A DNA stretch of 64,000 nucleotides from Gallaecimonas xiamenensis 3-C-1 (GTDB lineage: Bacteria; Pseudomonadota; Gammaproteobacteria; Enterobacterales; Gallaecimonadaceae): the NCBI RefSeq assembly GCF_000299915.1, contig NZ_AMRI01000001.1, positions 1 to 64,000 on the forward strand, in the 5' to 3' direction. Position 1 is the first letter of the stretch, and the number at the start of each line of letters is the position of its first letter. The notes below the pieces were generated by a model, which made no database searches, was not told where the DNA came from, and worked only from the letters and a program-made list of their open reading frames with translations. The translations under genes and the position numbers were made by a program. This document shows positions 8,172-16,833 of this stretch, one piece after another.

Positions 8172-8257
8172 ACATAACAACGGCAAGCGCAATCGCGCGT
8201 AGCGAGAGTATGTATACCAGACCTTGCTACCATCCGCCTGTATTGATGGCGTTGTGG
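8172..8257 (+). repeat. attC-like site
   Basis: ACATAAC right after the preceding stop and GTTGTGG about 80 bases later form the outer boxes. The neighbouring ACAACGGC pairs with GGCGTTGT, extending the stem. The central part (GCGCAATCGCGCG) can fold on itself. The right core is not fully canonical. Confidence 0.5.
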
Positions 8258-8513
8258 ATAGAGATAGTGGCATCGAAGAAGAAGCGCAAGGCCGCATTGG
8301 TCGGAGCATGGTTCTGACAAAATAAGTTATCGAAAACATGCCTTTTCGCTGGCAGTGCTCATCAAGCTACTCAATCACCTAGATGAAGGCCTTGATGAAG
8401 GAGGCTCGCAGGGACGGTCTCATGCCAGATCTAGTGCTTACCTGGCTCGAAGAGAGGGAAGGCTAGTGTGACTGCGAGATATTGGCTAGCGTAGTGGATA
8501 GTCGGGAAAGTGA
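8258..8513. other. Decayed cassette sequence
   Basis: No supportable gene was found here on either strand. Several stop codons interrupt each frame. The segment sits between two attC-like sites, so it may be a dead cassette. Confidence 0.35.
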
Positions 8514-8604
8514 GATTAACAATACAGAATGACAAGCTGTTCGAGTTTTTCTGGTCGCAAACGGCCGCCATGAGACAAACAGCTTTGCTGTTCGTCCATT
8601 AGCA
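8514..8604 (+). repeat. attC-like site
   Basis: The left end is GATTAAC and the right end is ATTAGCA. The inner arms CAAGCTGTT and AACAGCTTTG pair well. Both core boxes deviate from consensus, so activity is doubtful. Confidence 0.4.
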
Positions 8605-8626
8605 AGATATTTAGCTGGAAGTTAGT

Positions 8627-9055
8627 ATGGAAGACGCCAACAGTAAATGGTTCGATTTTTCGTTAAAAGCGGTCGATAGACTAAACTCGATGGATGGGGA
8701 TTGGCAAAGGCTATCTGGCGTTGAACAAGAGCTCGCTGCTTTGTGGAAACTAGAAGCGGATATGAATAATGGCGGTTTTGTTCAGTTTTTCTGTAACTGG
8801 GGTTTTGATTGTTACCAGTTTTCTAGAAGAGCCCTAAATAATATTCAAGCTTATGATGCTTTAAAAATAATTGAAAAAGAGTTTGCCATCATTGATGCTG
8901 TTTTCGCTAGGTATAAAAATGAACTGAAAGAGTATTGGGATATCCCAAGATATCTTGAAGAGGGCGAGATAGAGGAATTGAATAGGTTGGATGAAGAGTT
9001 TTGGGGGTATCCTGATGATATTAGCCAACTGGGGCTTGGGTTTTATAAAGCATGA
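8627..9055 (+). CDS. DUF4375 (DMP19-like) protein (integron cassette)
   Basis: This 142-residue protein matches the DMP19/DUF4375 family. The key stretch is ALWKLEADMNNGGFVQFF at about residues 37-54. Neisseria DMP19 is a DNA-mimic protein, but many DUF4375 members are uncharacterised and occur with polymorphic toxins. The protein is strongly acidic. There is no signal peptide. The ATG lies 22 bases after the attC-like end, with a weak GGAAG stretch before it. Confidence 0.75.
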   Translation: MEDANSKWFDFSLKAVDRLNSMDGDWQRLSGVEQELAALWKLEADMNNGGFVQFFCNWGFDCYQFSRRALNNIQAYDALKIIEKEFAIIDAVFARYKNELKEYWDIPRYLEEGEIEELNRLDEEFWGYPDDISQLGLGFYKA

Positions 9056-9271
9056 TAGGGTAATGAATTATAGAAACTGTTGGAATGACCTTTAGTCAAC
9101 GTCTAGCCAATTTTGTCCTGTAATTCTTCATGACTCGTCAGTTAGGACTGCTACTTTCGGTGTTGGTGTAAATTTATAGCATCAAGACTAATAAAACATA
9201 GCAGTGGTACCGGTTCACTATTGGGTCCAGAAGCTGTGCTCAGCGATAACTTTCTTTTTTAAGGGGTTAAT

Positions 9272-9613
9272 GTGCCAATAACAAACAGTAAAATTAAAAG
9301 CTATGATTTTCTTTCTGGAATGTACCGAGATAGCTACTTCCCAGATTTTTTAGTCGATAAAATCAGAGGGGTCCTTATTGATCTATGTGAGAAGATTGAA
9401 GCCCAGCTACCTGAAACACCAGAAGCCCTGTTCCTACTGACTCATTCTGCAACAGAGAGCATAAATGATTTAGGGGAAGAGTTTGAGGAAAATGGTAGCG
9501 AATTGGAGACAGAAGCTAGAGAAGTCATGGCCGAAAACTTTGACTTCATAGTAAAGGCTTATGGTTTCCCAGATGTAGACATTGAAGATGTAATTGCACC
9601 CAGGGAATGGTAG
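9272..9613 (+). CDS. DUF5713 family protein (integron cassette)
   Basis: This 113-residue acidic protein matches DUF5713 throughout: PITNSKIKSYDFLSGMY at the start, then LTHSATE and EFEENGSE in the middle and REW at the end. The GTG start is supported by AAGGGG seven bases upstream and by the family's usual N-terminus. Members are small cytoplasmic proteins of unknown role. Upstream, GTTAATG near 9254 may be a remnant attC core. Confidence 0.8.
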   Translation: MPITNSKIKSYDFLSGMYRDSYFPDFLVDKIRGVLIDLCEKIEAQLPETPEALFLLTHSATESINDLGEEFEENGSELETEAREVMAENFDFIVKAYGFPDVDIEDVIAPREW

Positions 9614-10163
9614 TGGTATCTGAAAACCATTTGCATTGGCTAAGCTGCATTATATCTACGGAGCTAGGTCTTGCTGCTTCTGACGTGATGTTTCACCAAA
9701 CTATTTAGTGAATCTATTTTAGCTTTATAGCAGAAATGGGTAAGAGTCCTATGGGCGAGGAGATATTCTGTAAATGGTGACTTCCCTACGGCGACCAGGA
9801 TTGCTGGACCCATACACAATCTGCTTTCAATGTGGCTTGGCCTCCAAATGATGAACCTTCTTCATGTGAGCGCCTCCCGGTCGCCGGCAAGTGCTGTCAC
9901 CATCCCTTAAGCGAAAGTGAGACCATCAGGCCAGTGCTTGCTGCGTATGAGCGTCTCGGATCGTCTAATACAGTATTGAGTATTCGTACGCCGAGAGTGA
10001 CACCCCGTCAGGGTCTGTATATGAACTGATGGCAAGGGGGCACTCCAGGGAGCGGAAATTTATCCCTGCTGGGTGCTAATTATTCATACAGGCTCAACCT
10101 GCTTCACGGCTCGGTTCAAGTCAGGCATTATCTTTCAACCTGGCACCAACTTCAGAGGTTTAC
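9614..10163. other. Long gap without a supportable gene
   Basis: About 550 bases. One open frame of 65 codons (9832-10029) starts with GTG but shows no ribosome-binding stretch and no recognisable protein, so it was not called. No attC with both boxes was found. It may contain one or two decayed cassettes. Confidence 0.4.
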
Positions 10164-11000
10164 ATGGGATTAAGGTCTCTACGTTTGAAAAGAAGCAATA
10201 TTTTTTATCCCACAAGTGGCAATAGCCGCGACCTCGTAGGACTCCTTTTTAACCTAACATTAGACGATGAAAAACTAGAGGATATTATAGAGCTTGAGGA
10301 GGAGTCTCATAGAAAAAATGAGCAGGGTGTCGATGCAGAAGCATTGGAGCTCTTGATAAAAAAGGCAAAAAAAGAGTTAAAAATAAATCCGGAAGATGTA
10401 GAGAGAATTTATATTCAAATACTTCGTGGCGGTAGTGTTCCAAGAAAAATCAGCGCAGCCGAATACCCGTTGCTGGTTTCTTCTTTTCAGCGATTGATAC
10501 CCGAGCTTAGAGAAAATGTCAGTTTCACTAGGGCTCATTTTGATACCTATAAAGCGTTAGTTTTGTTTGGTGAGAGCTCTCATTACAGTATCAGCAATCA
10601 ATCGTCTCAGAGCTTTGCTTCCTATAGCGTCTATCTTAAAGCTTGGTCGCAGATAAATAAGTATAGTCACATGAGAGGCATGGCTGCCAAACTTGATAAG
10701 TTCAGGCCGTTCTCTGAAGATGTAGCTGTAGTTAACAGGTTTCAGGAAGTTCTTGATTGTACGAATTATCAACACATGCGGGTAATTAGATCGGAGTATT
10801 ATAGCGTATCCACATTATACTTTTGGGGCATGCTGCTTACTTTACTTTTGAACAAAGATGTTCGTTTTTCGGTTCTCGACAAATTCTTCTCTTTGTCAAA
10901 CTCGATACCGCTCTTCGATGAGCATATAGAAAACTTAGACTTTTTTGTTGAAGCTGTTGGTGATGCAGAGCTATCAGCTTACTACAGTAGTAAAAAATAG
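10164..11000 (+). CDS. Hypothetical protein (integron cassette)
   Basis: I do not recognise this 278-residue protein. It is mixed helical with a very charged region at residues 30-90 (repeated Glu/Lys, coiled-coil-like) and a serine-rich stretch near 135-150. The C-terminal part has a hydrophobic segment (YFWGMLLTLLLN, about 220-231) too short to call a membrane helix with certainty. There is no signal peptide. The ATG follows AGAGG at a good distance. Low GC agrees with other cassettes. Confidence 0.6.
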   Translation: MGLRSLRLKRSNIFYPTSGNSRDLVGLLFNLTLDDEKLEDIIELEEESHRKNEQGVDAEALELLIKKAKKELKINPEDVERIYIQILRGGSVPRKISAAEYPLLVSSFQRLIPELRENVSFTRAHFDTYKALVLFGESSHYSISNQSSQSFASYSVYLKAWSQINKYSHMRGMAAKLDKFRPFSEDVAVVNRFQEVLDCTNYQHMRVIRSEYYSVSTLYFWGMLLTLLLNKDVRFSVLDKFFSLSNSIPLFDEHIENLDFFVEAVGDAELSAYYSSKK

Positions 11001-11137
11001 CTGCTGTATATTGGTAAAAGGCGTGCGGCGGGTGGAGACTATTGAAATGTGTCTCATTGAATCATGAGGTCTAGCGCCGCGTCGTATATCAACCGTTTAA
11101 ATCGTATGCTAGGGGACGCTGGGACACTCATAGGCAG

Positions 11138-11371
11138 GTGCATTTACTATTGTCACCATTTTACTTTGGTAAAGGCAATGCGTCTGGAGAACTGAAAGCA
11201 TTCTTCATCCCTGACGAATTATGGGAAGGCGTAATGGTGTCTATTGACAATGGGAATTCTCCCCGGGATGCCTCTAGAGTCTTGAAAAGACAAATGTTGC
11301 AATGCTATGAGTGCTCAAGGATTTATATTCAAGACAAAGGTGGGGAGTATTTTTCGTTCAAGCCTGAGTAA
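11138..11371 (+). CDS. Small hypothetical protein (integron cassette)
   Basis: This 77-residue protein starts at a GTG preceded by TAGGCAGG. No family is recognised. It has no signal peptide or membrane helix. It could be a truncated version of a larger cassette protein. The 137 bases before it hold no clear attC. Confidence 0.45.
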   Translation: MHLLLSPFYFGKGNASGELKAFFIPDELWEGVMVSIDNGNSPRDASRVLKRQMLQCYECSRIYIQDKGGEYFSFKPE

Positions 11372-11405
11372 AGCTGTGACTTTGGAAATCTTAGCAGTAC
11401 ATGAT

Positions 11406-11465
11406 GGTCAATCAACTCCGCGCCTATGGCGTCGGACGTACTACAGTGTGCCAGTTGTGCTAGGG
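11406..11465 (+). repeat. attC-like site
   Basis: Its interior CAATCAACTCCGCGCC matches the clear attC at 1736-1828, and GGCGTCGG supplies the pairing arm. The right core (GTGCTAGGGA) is decayed. Confidence 0.5.
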
Positions 11466-11472
11466 AGCACCC

Positions 11473-11886
11473 ATGAGCTTTGACGTGTGTGTACAGTGGT
11501 TTCGCAGGGGAGAGGCGGATTGGGTTGCTACCGACCTTGTTCTTGAGGCGTTCGGTAGCGCTCTCATTGCCGAGGACGACTTCGGTTGGCGATTATCATT
11601 CGGCCAGGAGGCCATGTCAGACATCTATCTGTCATTTGACGGCGATGACACTTCACGTGTGTGCGCCGTCACCGTTAATCGGCCAAGTACCGCCGATGCG
11701 ATGTGGGTGGCGCTATTCGGCCTGCTGGGGATCGGCAATTCGGTGTTCTTCTTTCCAGAAGGCGGGTTATTCGTCCGCTCGTCTAATGTGCGTGAGCATT
11801 TGCCTATCGACCTGATCGAAGCGCTAGGTGAACCGCAGCCAATTGTCCAGTCACAGGATCTCGTTCGTGCTATCCAGTCTTCCTAG
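11473..11886 (+). CDS. Hypothetical protein (integron cassette)
   Basis: This 137-residue protein is GC-richer than its neighbours, pointing to another donor. It begins with a short amphipathic strand (SFDVCVQWF) and has a hydrophobic central segment (MWVALFGLLGIGNSVFFF, about 77-94) that could be a membrane helix or a buried core. I recognise no family; the layout resembles small immunity-type proteins. The ATG follows AGGGAGCA. It lies between two attC-like sites. Confidence 0.6.
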   Translation: MSFDVCVQWFRRGEADWVATDLVLEAFGSALIAEDDFGWRLSFGQEAMSDIYLSFDGDDTSRVCAVTVNRPSTADAMWVALFGLLGIGNSVFFFPEGGLFVRSSNVREHLPIDLIEALGEPQPIVQSQDLVRAIQSS

Positions 11887-11932
11887 CAAGCCGCGCCTGT
11901 GGGTGCAGATCCATCGGGCGCTGCTATTTAAT
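11882..11932 (+). repeat. attC-like site, degenerate
   Basis: Left part CCTAGCAAGCCGCGCC pairs with GGGCGCTGC. The right core is TATTTAATG, having lost the essential GTT. Probably inactive. Confidence 0.4.
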
Positions 11933-11990
11933 GTGATCTGTTTGCTAGTGCAGCGGTCCATGTAGTCATTACTTTTATGTAGGAGTAAAT

Positions 11991-12512
11991 ATGAAAGCAG
12001 CCCTTTTGGTTGTTGATGTACAGAATGGGGTCTTCGGTCCGAGCAACCCACCACATTTATCTGAAGAAGTCATCGTCAACATTAATCAGTTACTGGATTA
12101 CGCTATTTCATCTGAAATTAAAATAGTGTTTATACAGCATCAAATTCCAGGTGTACTGGAGCCAGAGAATGATTCATGGCAATTGTTTTCAGGTTTAACA
12201 GTCACTGATTCAAGCTCAAAAATTCGCAAAGCTTCTCCAGATGCATTCTATGGTACCGATCTGAAAGAAGTTTTAGATGCAAGTGGAATAGAGCATGTCA
12301 TCATTTGCGGATATTCAACAGACTTTTGTATAGACAGAACGGCGTTTAGTGCGGCAAGCAAGGGTTACAAAGTTACTCTGATAGAGGATGCCCATACAAC
12401 ACATAACAAGCCTCATTTGGATGCTACAGCAATTATTGCTCACCATAACTTTACGCTTTCTAAGCATCCCAATATCGCATTGGTAGCTACGGTATCACTA
12501 ACTTCGGGTTAG
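11991..12512 (+). CDS. Isochorismatase-family cysteine hydrolase (integron cassette)
   Basis: This 173-residue protein has the Asp-Lys-Cys triad of the isochorismatase-like hydrolases: Asp9 in LLVVDVQNG, Lys80 in RKASPDAF and Cys113 in YSTDFCIDRT. The family hydrolyses amides or vinyl ethers such as nicotinamide, N-carbamoyl compounds and isochorismate; the substrate here cannot be told from sequence. It is cytoplasmic, about the usual family length. TAGGAGTAA before the ATG is a good ribosome-binding site, so it can be translated well if transcribed. Confidence 0.88.
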   Translation: MKAALLVVDVQNGVFGPSNPPHLSEEVIVNINQLLDYAISSEIKIVFIQHQIPGVLEPENDSWQLFSGLTVTDSSSKIRKASPDAFYGTDLKEVLDASGIEHVIICGYSTDFCIDRTAFSAASKGYKVTLIEDAHTTHNKPHLDATAIIAHHNFTLSKHPNIALVATVSLTSG

Positions 12513-13030
12513 CCAATATATCAGCTGGGATTTTTTATTATGGAAGCATCGGTAGCTTAATTGATAAAGTTAGCGACAGTGGATGCAACATGGCTGTCGA
12601 AAGATGCGCTCCATTTCTATGCAGGATCATTGGATGTTGCGAAGATCAGGAAGGATAGACAATTTACGGATACAAGGGTTCACTTTCAGAATCTAGATAG
12701 CGAATAAATAATTAATTATTATCCAAGTGCCTTGGAGTGGCGCTCTATTATTGTGTTATTAAGTTAGCCAGGAACTTATAAGGGTTCCAGTGCCTACTAT
12801 GGTGCCGAATGGTTCGAGGCTGGCTGCATTTAATGGGGCATGTAGAGTGTCTCGACAGCCACCCATCAGAGAGAGTACGCCGGCAGGAGATGGCATCCGC
12901 TAGCGCTTCCTTATCGAAAAATGGTGGTTTTTAAATCGTATGAATTAATAAAGGATTGCTCAAGAGTAATAACTTGCTTAAGGCATCTATGTGCTTACTT
13001 AAGAGCTTCGCATACTAAAATCGAGGGAAT
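12513..13030. other. Long gap without a supportable gene
   Basis: About 520 bases holding only very short open frames. A stretch at 12,558-12,710 looks like degenerate coding sequence, but no frame is sustained. I see no attC with both boxes and no clear terminator. Confidence 0.4.
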
Positions 13031-13402
13031 ATGAACACTATCCGTACGCTTTTATTACTGGTAACGGCAATAAGCCCTGCGCTGCATGCAGAAACCTGTT
13101 CGGTATCAGAGAAAGATATTCTAGGCGCTTGGGGTAAAGATGGGGAACAGGGATATTTCGATGAGTTTTCACTTGACACAGATTCCGATACTCACGTATT
13201 CAATTCATGGATTGATCATAGACCAGAAATTTCCGGTGCTGGTTGGGAAATAAAAGATTGTCAGCTGCTGATATCAGGTCGCTACAATGAGTTCCCGCCA
13301 TTCCAGCTAAAGATTATTGGCCTAAAAGAAGAGCGGCTTCGTCTCTATGACGAAGAAGACAGCTTAGAATGGGTGTACAAGCGTATTTCGAAGCGCCCTT
13401 AG
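13031..13402 (+). CDS. Secreted small protein (integron cassette)
   Basis: This 123-residue protein has a clean signal peptide (IRTLLLLVTAISPALHA, cut after AHA-like site at about residue 20), so it is periplasmic or secreted. The mature domain is about 100 residues with two cysteines and a beta-rich pattern resembling lipocalin-like (ILGAWGKDG ... LEWVYKRI) folds; this is a weak inference. The ATG is preceded by GAGGGAA. Confidence 0.6.
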   Translation: MNTIRTLLLLVTAISPALHAETCSVSEKDILGAWGKDGEQGYFDEFSLDTDSDTHVFNSWIDHRPEISGAGWEIKDCQLLISGRYNEFPPFQLKIIGLKEERLRLYDEEDSLEWVYKRISKRP

Positions 13403-13465
13403 GACTGGAGAGTGGGCGTATTAGGTCGATATTGATCTTAATGAATTTTACAGATGCATGCGGTC

Positions 13466-13507
13466 GTCTAACAAGCCAAGATGGCCTTTTGGCTGGTCCG
13501 GTTTAGG
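13466..13507 (+). repeat. attC recombination site (short)
   Basis: It runs from GTCTAAC to GTTTAGG. The arms AAGCCAAGATGGCC and GGCTGGTCC pair around TTTT. At about 42 bases it is very short, but both boxes and the stem are recognisable. Confidence 0.65.
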
Positions 13508-13519
13508 GAATGCACAGTA

Positions 13520-13855
13520 ATGAAATCCAGTATCTCAATACTCTTTTCGCCTGAGCCGGCCCAATGGGGCTTGAGGGGGGACCCATACCTTTGGCGAGAA
13601 ATGGCGGAGCAGTGCCAAAGCGTTCCGCTTCCAGAGTCGGTGTGTGAACTGGCTGCTCTGGTTGAGGAAGTCTTCTTAAGACTCACTGGCTACCCCGTAT
13701 CCTATGCACAGCATTTTAAAGTGGAGCGGCATGCTCATGGCGGCATGTCTTCAGGTCGGATTGCGACGGAGTTTTGGCGTGAACGAGGTATTCCTCTATT
13801 GTTGTCAAGATTCATAGCCCAACAAAGTCTGCAAGTCGACGACTCCGAAGATTAG
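13520..13855 (+). CDS. Hypothetical protein (integron cassette)
   Basis: This 111-residue protein starts at the ATG at 13,520, after the attC; the longer reading from 13,481 would translate the attC. The stretch PAQWGLRGDPYLW near the N-terminus and HAHGGMSSG near residues 75-83 look like conserved motifs, but I cannot name the family. Higher GC than most neighbours. Soluble, no signal peptide. Confidence 0.6.
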   Translation: MKSSISILFSPEPAQWGLRGDPYLWREMAEQCQSVPLPESVCELAALVEEVFLRLTGYPVSYAQHFKVERHAHGGMSSGRIATEFWRERGIPLLLSRFIAQQSLQVDDSED

Positions 13856-13970
13856 TTAGGGTTGGCTGGAGTATTGTCCGTGGTAATGATAAAGCAACTT
13901 ATCCGATCATCCCAGCTTCAACCGTGCCGTGATTTTGCTAAATCCAAACCTTCTATGTGTAATAAGTGAA

Positions 13971-14297
13971 ATGGAATCAAGTATAGATGGTATCCAAAAA
14001 GTCTACTCTCAAATGGAAGACAATGGTTGGGATCCAACTGCGCCACTAAAATGGGGGTTCTTTTTCTACAGCCGAAAAGAAATCGACCTGAAAGGAGTGT
14101 TTTCTGAATTAGAGGGTCATGAGTATAAAATGGAGGGGCTTCGGAATATAGATGATGAGCAATGGCTACTTCATGTAAGCAAGAGGGATGTATTGACACC
14201 GGACAAGCTATACCGCCGAAATGTTGCATTCAATGAATTAGCCGAGGCTTATCATTCATACTATGACGGCTGGGATGTTGCTAAAGACGTCGAATAG
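13971..14297 (+). CDS. RraB-like (RNase E inhibitor family) protein (integron cassette)
   Basis: This 108-residue protein resembles the RraB domain. It has DPTAPLKWGFFFYS near residues 22-35, and the typical ending LAEAYHSYYDGWDV. RraB binds RNase E and lowers mRNA decay in E. coli; many family members in accessory DNA are uncharacterised. A GTG at 13,929 gives a 14-residue longer form; the ATG chosen fits the domain start. The role as an RNase regulator is inference only. Confidence 0.65.
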   Translation: MESSIDGIQKVYSQMEDNGWDPTAPLKWGFFFYSRKEIDLKGVFSELEGHEYKMEGLRNIDDEQWLLHVSKRDVLTPDKLYRRNVAFNELAEAYHSYYDGWDVAKDVE

Positions 14298-14380
14298 GAA
14301 GTAATGTAGGTCACATAATCTTCGGTAATGAATTCATTAAGCATCAGTCACAGGGAAGTTTCCAAAGAAACAAGGGCTTG

Positions 14381-14706
14381 ATGACAAGGAAGGTGTTACT
14401 TGCACTCGCAATTTTCACTGTTATCGGTGACTGCAAAGATGAAGTGGGCAACTTTTTTGGTACCTGGAGTTGCTCTGAACAGATTTCAAAAAACCAAAAC
14501 ATGACCGAAATTATAGTAGTGGTAAAGACGAGTGATTGAAATACCGAGCCAGAGACGTGGGGCGAAATAAAGTTTGCGCTTACCCCAGATTCTGATTTAG
14601 TTCTCTTTTATAGTAGAACAAAAAAAGGCTTGAATTTTCCGGGGAGAATAAGATTACAAGCTACCTTAGGAACCAGCCAATAGAGTTAACCAGGGTACCC
14701 AACTGA
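14381..14706 (+). pseudogene. Broken lipoprotein gene (premature TGA and frameshift)
   Basis: An ATG at 14,381 opens a lipoprotein-like protein (LLALAIFTVIGDC, then NFFGTWSCSEQ) that stops at TGA 14,537-14,539 after 52 codons. The same frame continues as plausible protein (EPETWGEIKFALTPDSDLVLFY). Near 14,630 a shift of frame restores a natural ending (FSGENKITSYLRNQPIEL) that stops at 14,704-14,706. The pattern suggests a cassette gene of about 108 codons inactivated by one nonsense mutation and one indel. The family is not named; the fold looks lipocalin-like. Confidence 0.55.
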
Positions 14707-14740
14707 CGAATCATTTAAATCAGCGAGTAGTCTAAATCGT

Positions 14741-15166
14741 TTGATCTGTAAACTGAATGCTTACCGGCTAGTGGGCGTCCTTGCCTTGATGTTATCAAAT
14801 AGAGGAGATTCTGTGAGCCCAGAAGAAGGGGGAAGCTGGTTTTTTCTTTCTATAGAGTTATCGGCTGAGAAAGGATTGATCCTTGACAAAGAGGCTGCTT
14901 CAGCATTAGAAGCTGAAGGCATTTTAGAGAAACTCAGTGCTGATGGCGTCAGTGTTATAAAGAATGAAGTCGGGGCTTGGCAAGCCTTCGCTTTTTCAGA
15001 GGATTTCATGCCATATTCGATTCCACCATCAATTCGTTTAATTGCTCCCTATACTAAAATTGGTACGGTGATAACTTTAGATAATGGTTGTATGCCAAGT
15101 GTGGAATGGCGGTTTAAAGAGAAAGGGATTGAGGTTTTTGATTCATATGGCTTTACTTCGAAGTAA
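14741..15166 (+). CDS. Hypothetical protein (integron cassette)
   Basis: This protein of up to 141 residues has an uncertain start: TTG at 14,741 or a later ATG at about 14,789. The N-terminal stretch (YRLVGVLALMLSN) is moderately hydrophobic and might be a weak signal, but the rest is acidic and soluble-looking. I recognise no family. It ends 15 bases before the metallo-hydrolase gene, so the two may be in one cassette or co-transcribed. Confidence 0.5.
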   Translation: MICKLNAYRLVGVLALMLSNRGDSVSPEEGGSWFFLSIELSAEKGLILDKEAASALEAEGILEKLSADGVSVIKNEVGAWQAFAFSEDFMPYSIPPSIRLIAPYTKIGTVITLDNGCMPSVEWRFKEKGIEVFDSYGFTSK

Positions 15167-15181
15167 GATAGCGTAATTCCC

Positions 15182-16033
15182 ATGAAGTATCTTGCAGATC
15201 TGCTGTTGTTGCTTTCACTCAATTCTTTTTCTTCAGAGGAAATCGAAGTTATTCCAGAAAGGACAGATAAAAATGGGTATGTCGAGCCATTTAAGATGTT
15301 CGATGACTTGTACTACGTTGGAGATAAATGGGTATCGTCATACCTGGTAAAAACATCGGCTGGTCTTGTCTTGATTGATTCATTGGAAAGTCCCTATGGA
15401 CATTGGATCCCAGAAAGCATCGAGAAGCTTGGGTTAGATCCAAAGGAGATAAAATACATACTGATTACTCATGGTCATTCAGATCATGTAGGTTCTGCCG
15501 AATACCTACAGAGTAAATACAATGCTAAGGTTATCATGTCTTATGAGGATTTTATCCTTGCAAGATCGCAATCTGCAAAATATTCCGAAGAAAGTCATTT
15601 TCTGCTGCCAAGCATTGATAGCTTTGCCAAAGATAATGATGAGTTAGTTGTTGGGGAGAAGACCTTTAAGTTTTATTTAACGCCTGGGCATACAAGAGGA
15701 TGTCTTTCAATAGAGTTCTATGTCCAAGATAATGGCGTTGAGCATAGGGCATTTGTTGTTGGTGGACATGGTACCAACTTTATTGGTCTGGACTTGGCTG
15801 AGAAGTATATCAGGACTATAGAAAGAATTAAGCGTGTATCGCAAACACCGCCGGTAGTAGAAGTCAACCTTGCTAACCATCCCCAATGGGCTCAACTTTT
15901 CGAGAGAAGAGAGAAGCGTTCCGAGGCTAGAAATCCGTTCATTGATTCAGACGGTTTTAAAAAGTTCATAGCGGTTTTAGAGTCTCGTGGGAGCAAGAAG
16001 TTGCAGGAAGAAAAAAGCAAAGCCTCGGAGTAG
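15182..16033 (+). CDS. Class B3-like MBL-fold metallo-hydrolase (integron cassette)
   Basis: This 283-residue protein has a short export signal at the N-terminus and a full metallo-beta-lactamase-fold metal site. His97, His99, Asp101 and His102 form HGHSDH; His170 lies in PGHTRGC and His233 in ANHPQ. The overall layout (PFKMFDDLYYVGDKWVSSYL, then GLVLIDSL) follows subclass B3 beta-lactamases. Whether it hydrolyses beta-lactams cannot be told, since many B3-like proteins are lactonases or other hydrolases. The ATG is 15 bases after the previous stop, with no attC between them. Confidence 0.8.
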   Translation: MKYLADLLLLLSLNSFSSEEIEVIPERTDKNGYVEPFKMFDDLYYVGDKWVSSYLVKTSAGLVLIDSLESPYGHWIPESIEKLGLDPKEIKYILITHGHSDHVGSAEYLQSKYNAKVIMSYEDFILARSQSAKYSEESHFLLPSIDSFAKDNDELVVGEKTFKFYLTPGHTRGCLSIEFYVQDNGVEHRAFVVGGHGTNFIGLDLAEKYIRTIERIKRVSQTPPVVEVNLANHPQWAQLFERREKRSEARNPFIDSDGFKKFIAVLESRGSKKLQEEKSKASE

Positions 16034-16231
16034 AGCAACTATGCTAAATCAACTGCTGCTAAGGCATAATTGGATATGCTGGATAGGGCATTTACGCTTA
16101 TCTTCGACATGGTAATGCAAGGACCGGTTTTCATATCTCTTCTTTGATTTTTATAAGTTCGAAAGGTTCTAATGATTGCCTTTTCAGGACAGCGTTTTTA
16201 TCAGTCGTCCCCCTGGTTTTGGTAGAAAAGT

Positions 16232-16699
16232 ATGAAATTAATCCCTTACGATAAATTCAAGATAAAGACTGCGCTATCTCCAACGGAGGTGGCACAACGA
16301 GTTAGAAGTTGTACAGGCGAAAAGAAGGTCTTCAGCTTCGATCCATCACATGAATTTGGCGGCTATGTTCATGAAAAAGGATTCGAAATAACGAAGAATA
16401 TTTCTTACCGTAACTCATTTCTGCCGGTGATCGAGGGGAGAATTGAGCAAGCAAGAAAAGGTTCACTGGTAACGATTGCCATGCGTCTGCATTTTTTGAC
16501 GATGCTTATCATGGTCATGTTGTTCTCCTGTGTGGGTCTTGTAGGTATTGCCATGCTTACAAACATGGATGATTTTTCTCTACCGGTGTTGATACCGTTT
16601 GGGGTCCTTCTTTTCCTGGTGGTGTTGGTGCTGGCAGGCTTCTGGTCAGAAGCCCCCAAGCAAAAGCGCAGGCTCATAGCGCTACTCAAGGATAAATAG
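16232..16699 (+). CDS. Small membrane protein (integron cassette)
   Basis: This 155-residue protein has a soluble N-terminal 80 residues followed by two membrane helices (about 86-107 and 117-138) and a basic tail, so it probably sits in the inner membrane with both ends inside. No family is recognised. The start ATG has only a weak ribosome-binding stretch (GGTAGAAAAG). Confidence 0.6.
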   Translation: MKLIPYDKFKIKTALSPTEVAQRVRSCTGEKKVFSFDPSHEFGGYVHEKGFEITKNISYRNSFLPVIEGRIEQARKGSLVTIAMRLHFLTMLIMVMLFSCVGLVGIAMLTNMDDFSLPVLIPFGVLLFLVVLVLAGFWSEAPKQKRRLIALLKDK

Positions 16700-16833
16700 C
16701 CATGGCAATAGGTTTTCAAGGCGTTGTAACACTGGGGGTAAAAATAAAGGCGTGGAGCGATTCGGCTTATGGCAGATAGCCAGTGTGGTGTAAGTGACCC
16801 TGTTTGCTATCCGCAAGCAGACGGGGCTGCGCA

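Noticed and set aside
9832-10029. 65-codon open frame in the 9.6-10.2 kb gap
   Set aside because: No ribosome-binding stretch, no family and no conserved pattern.
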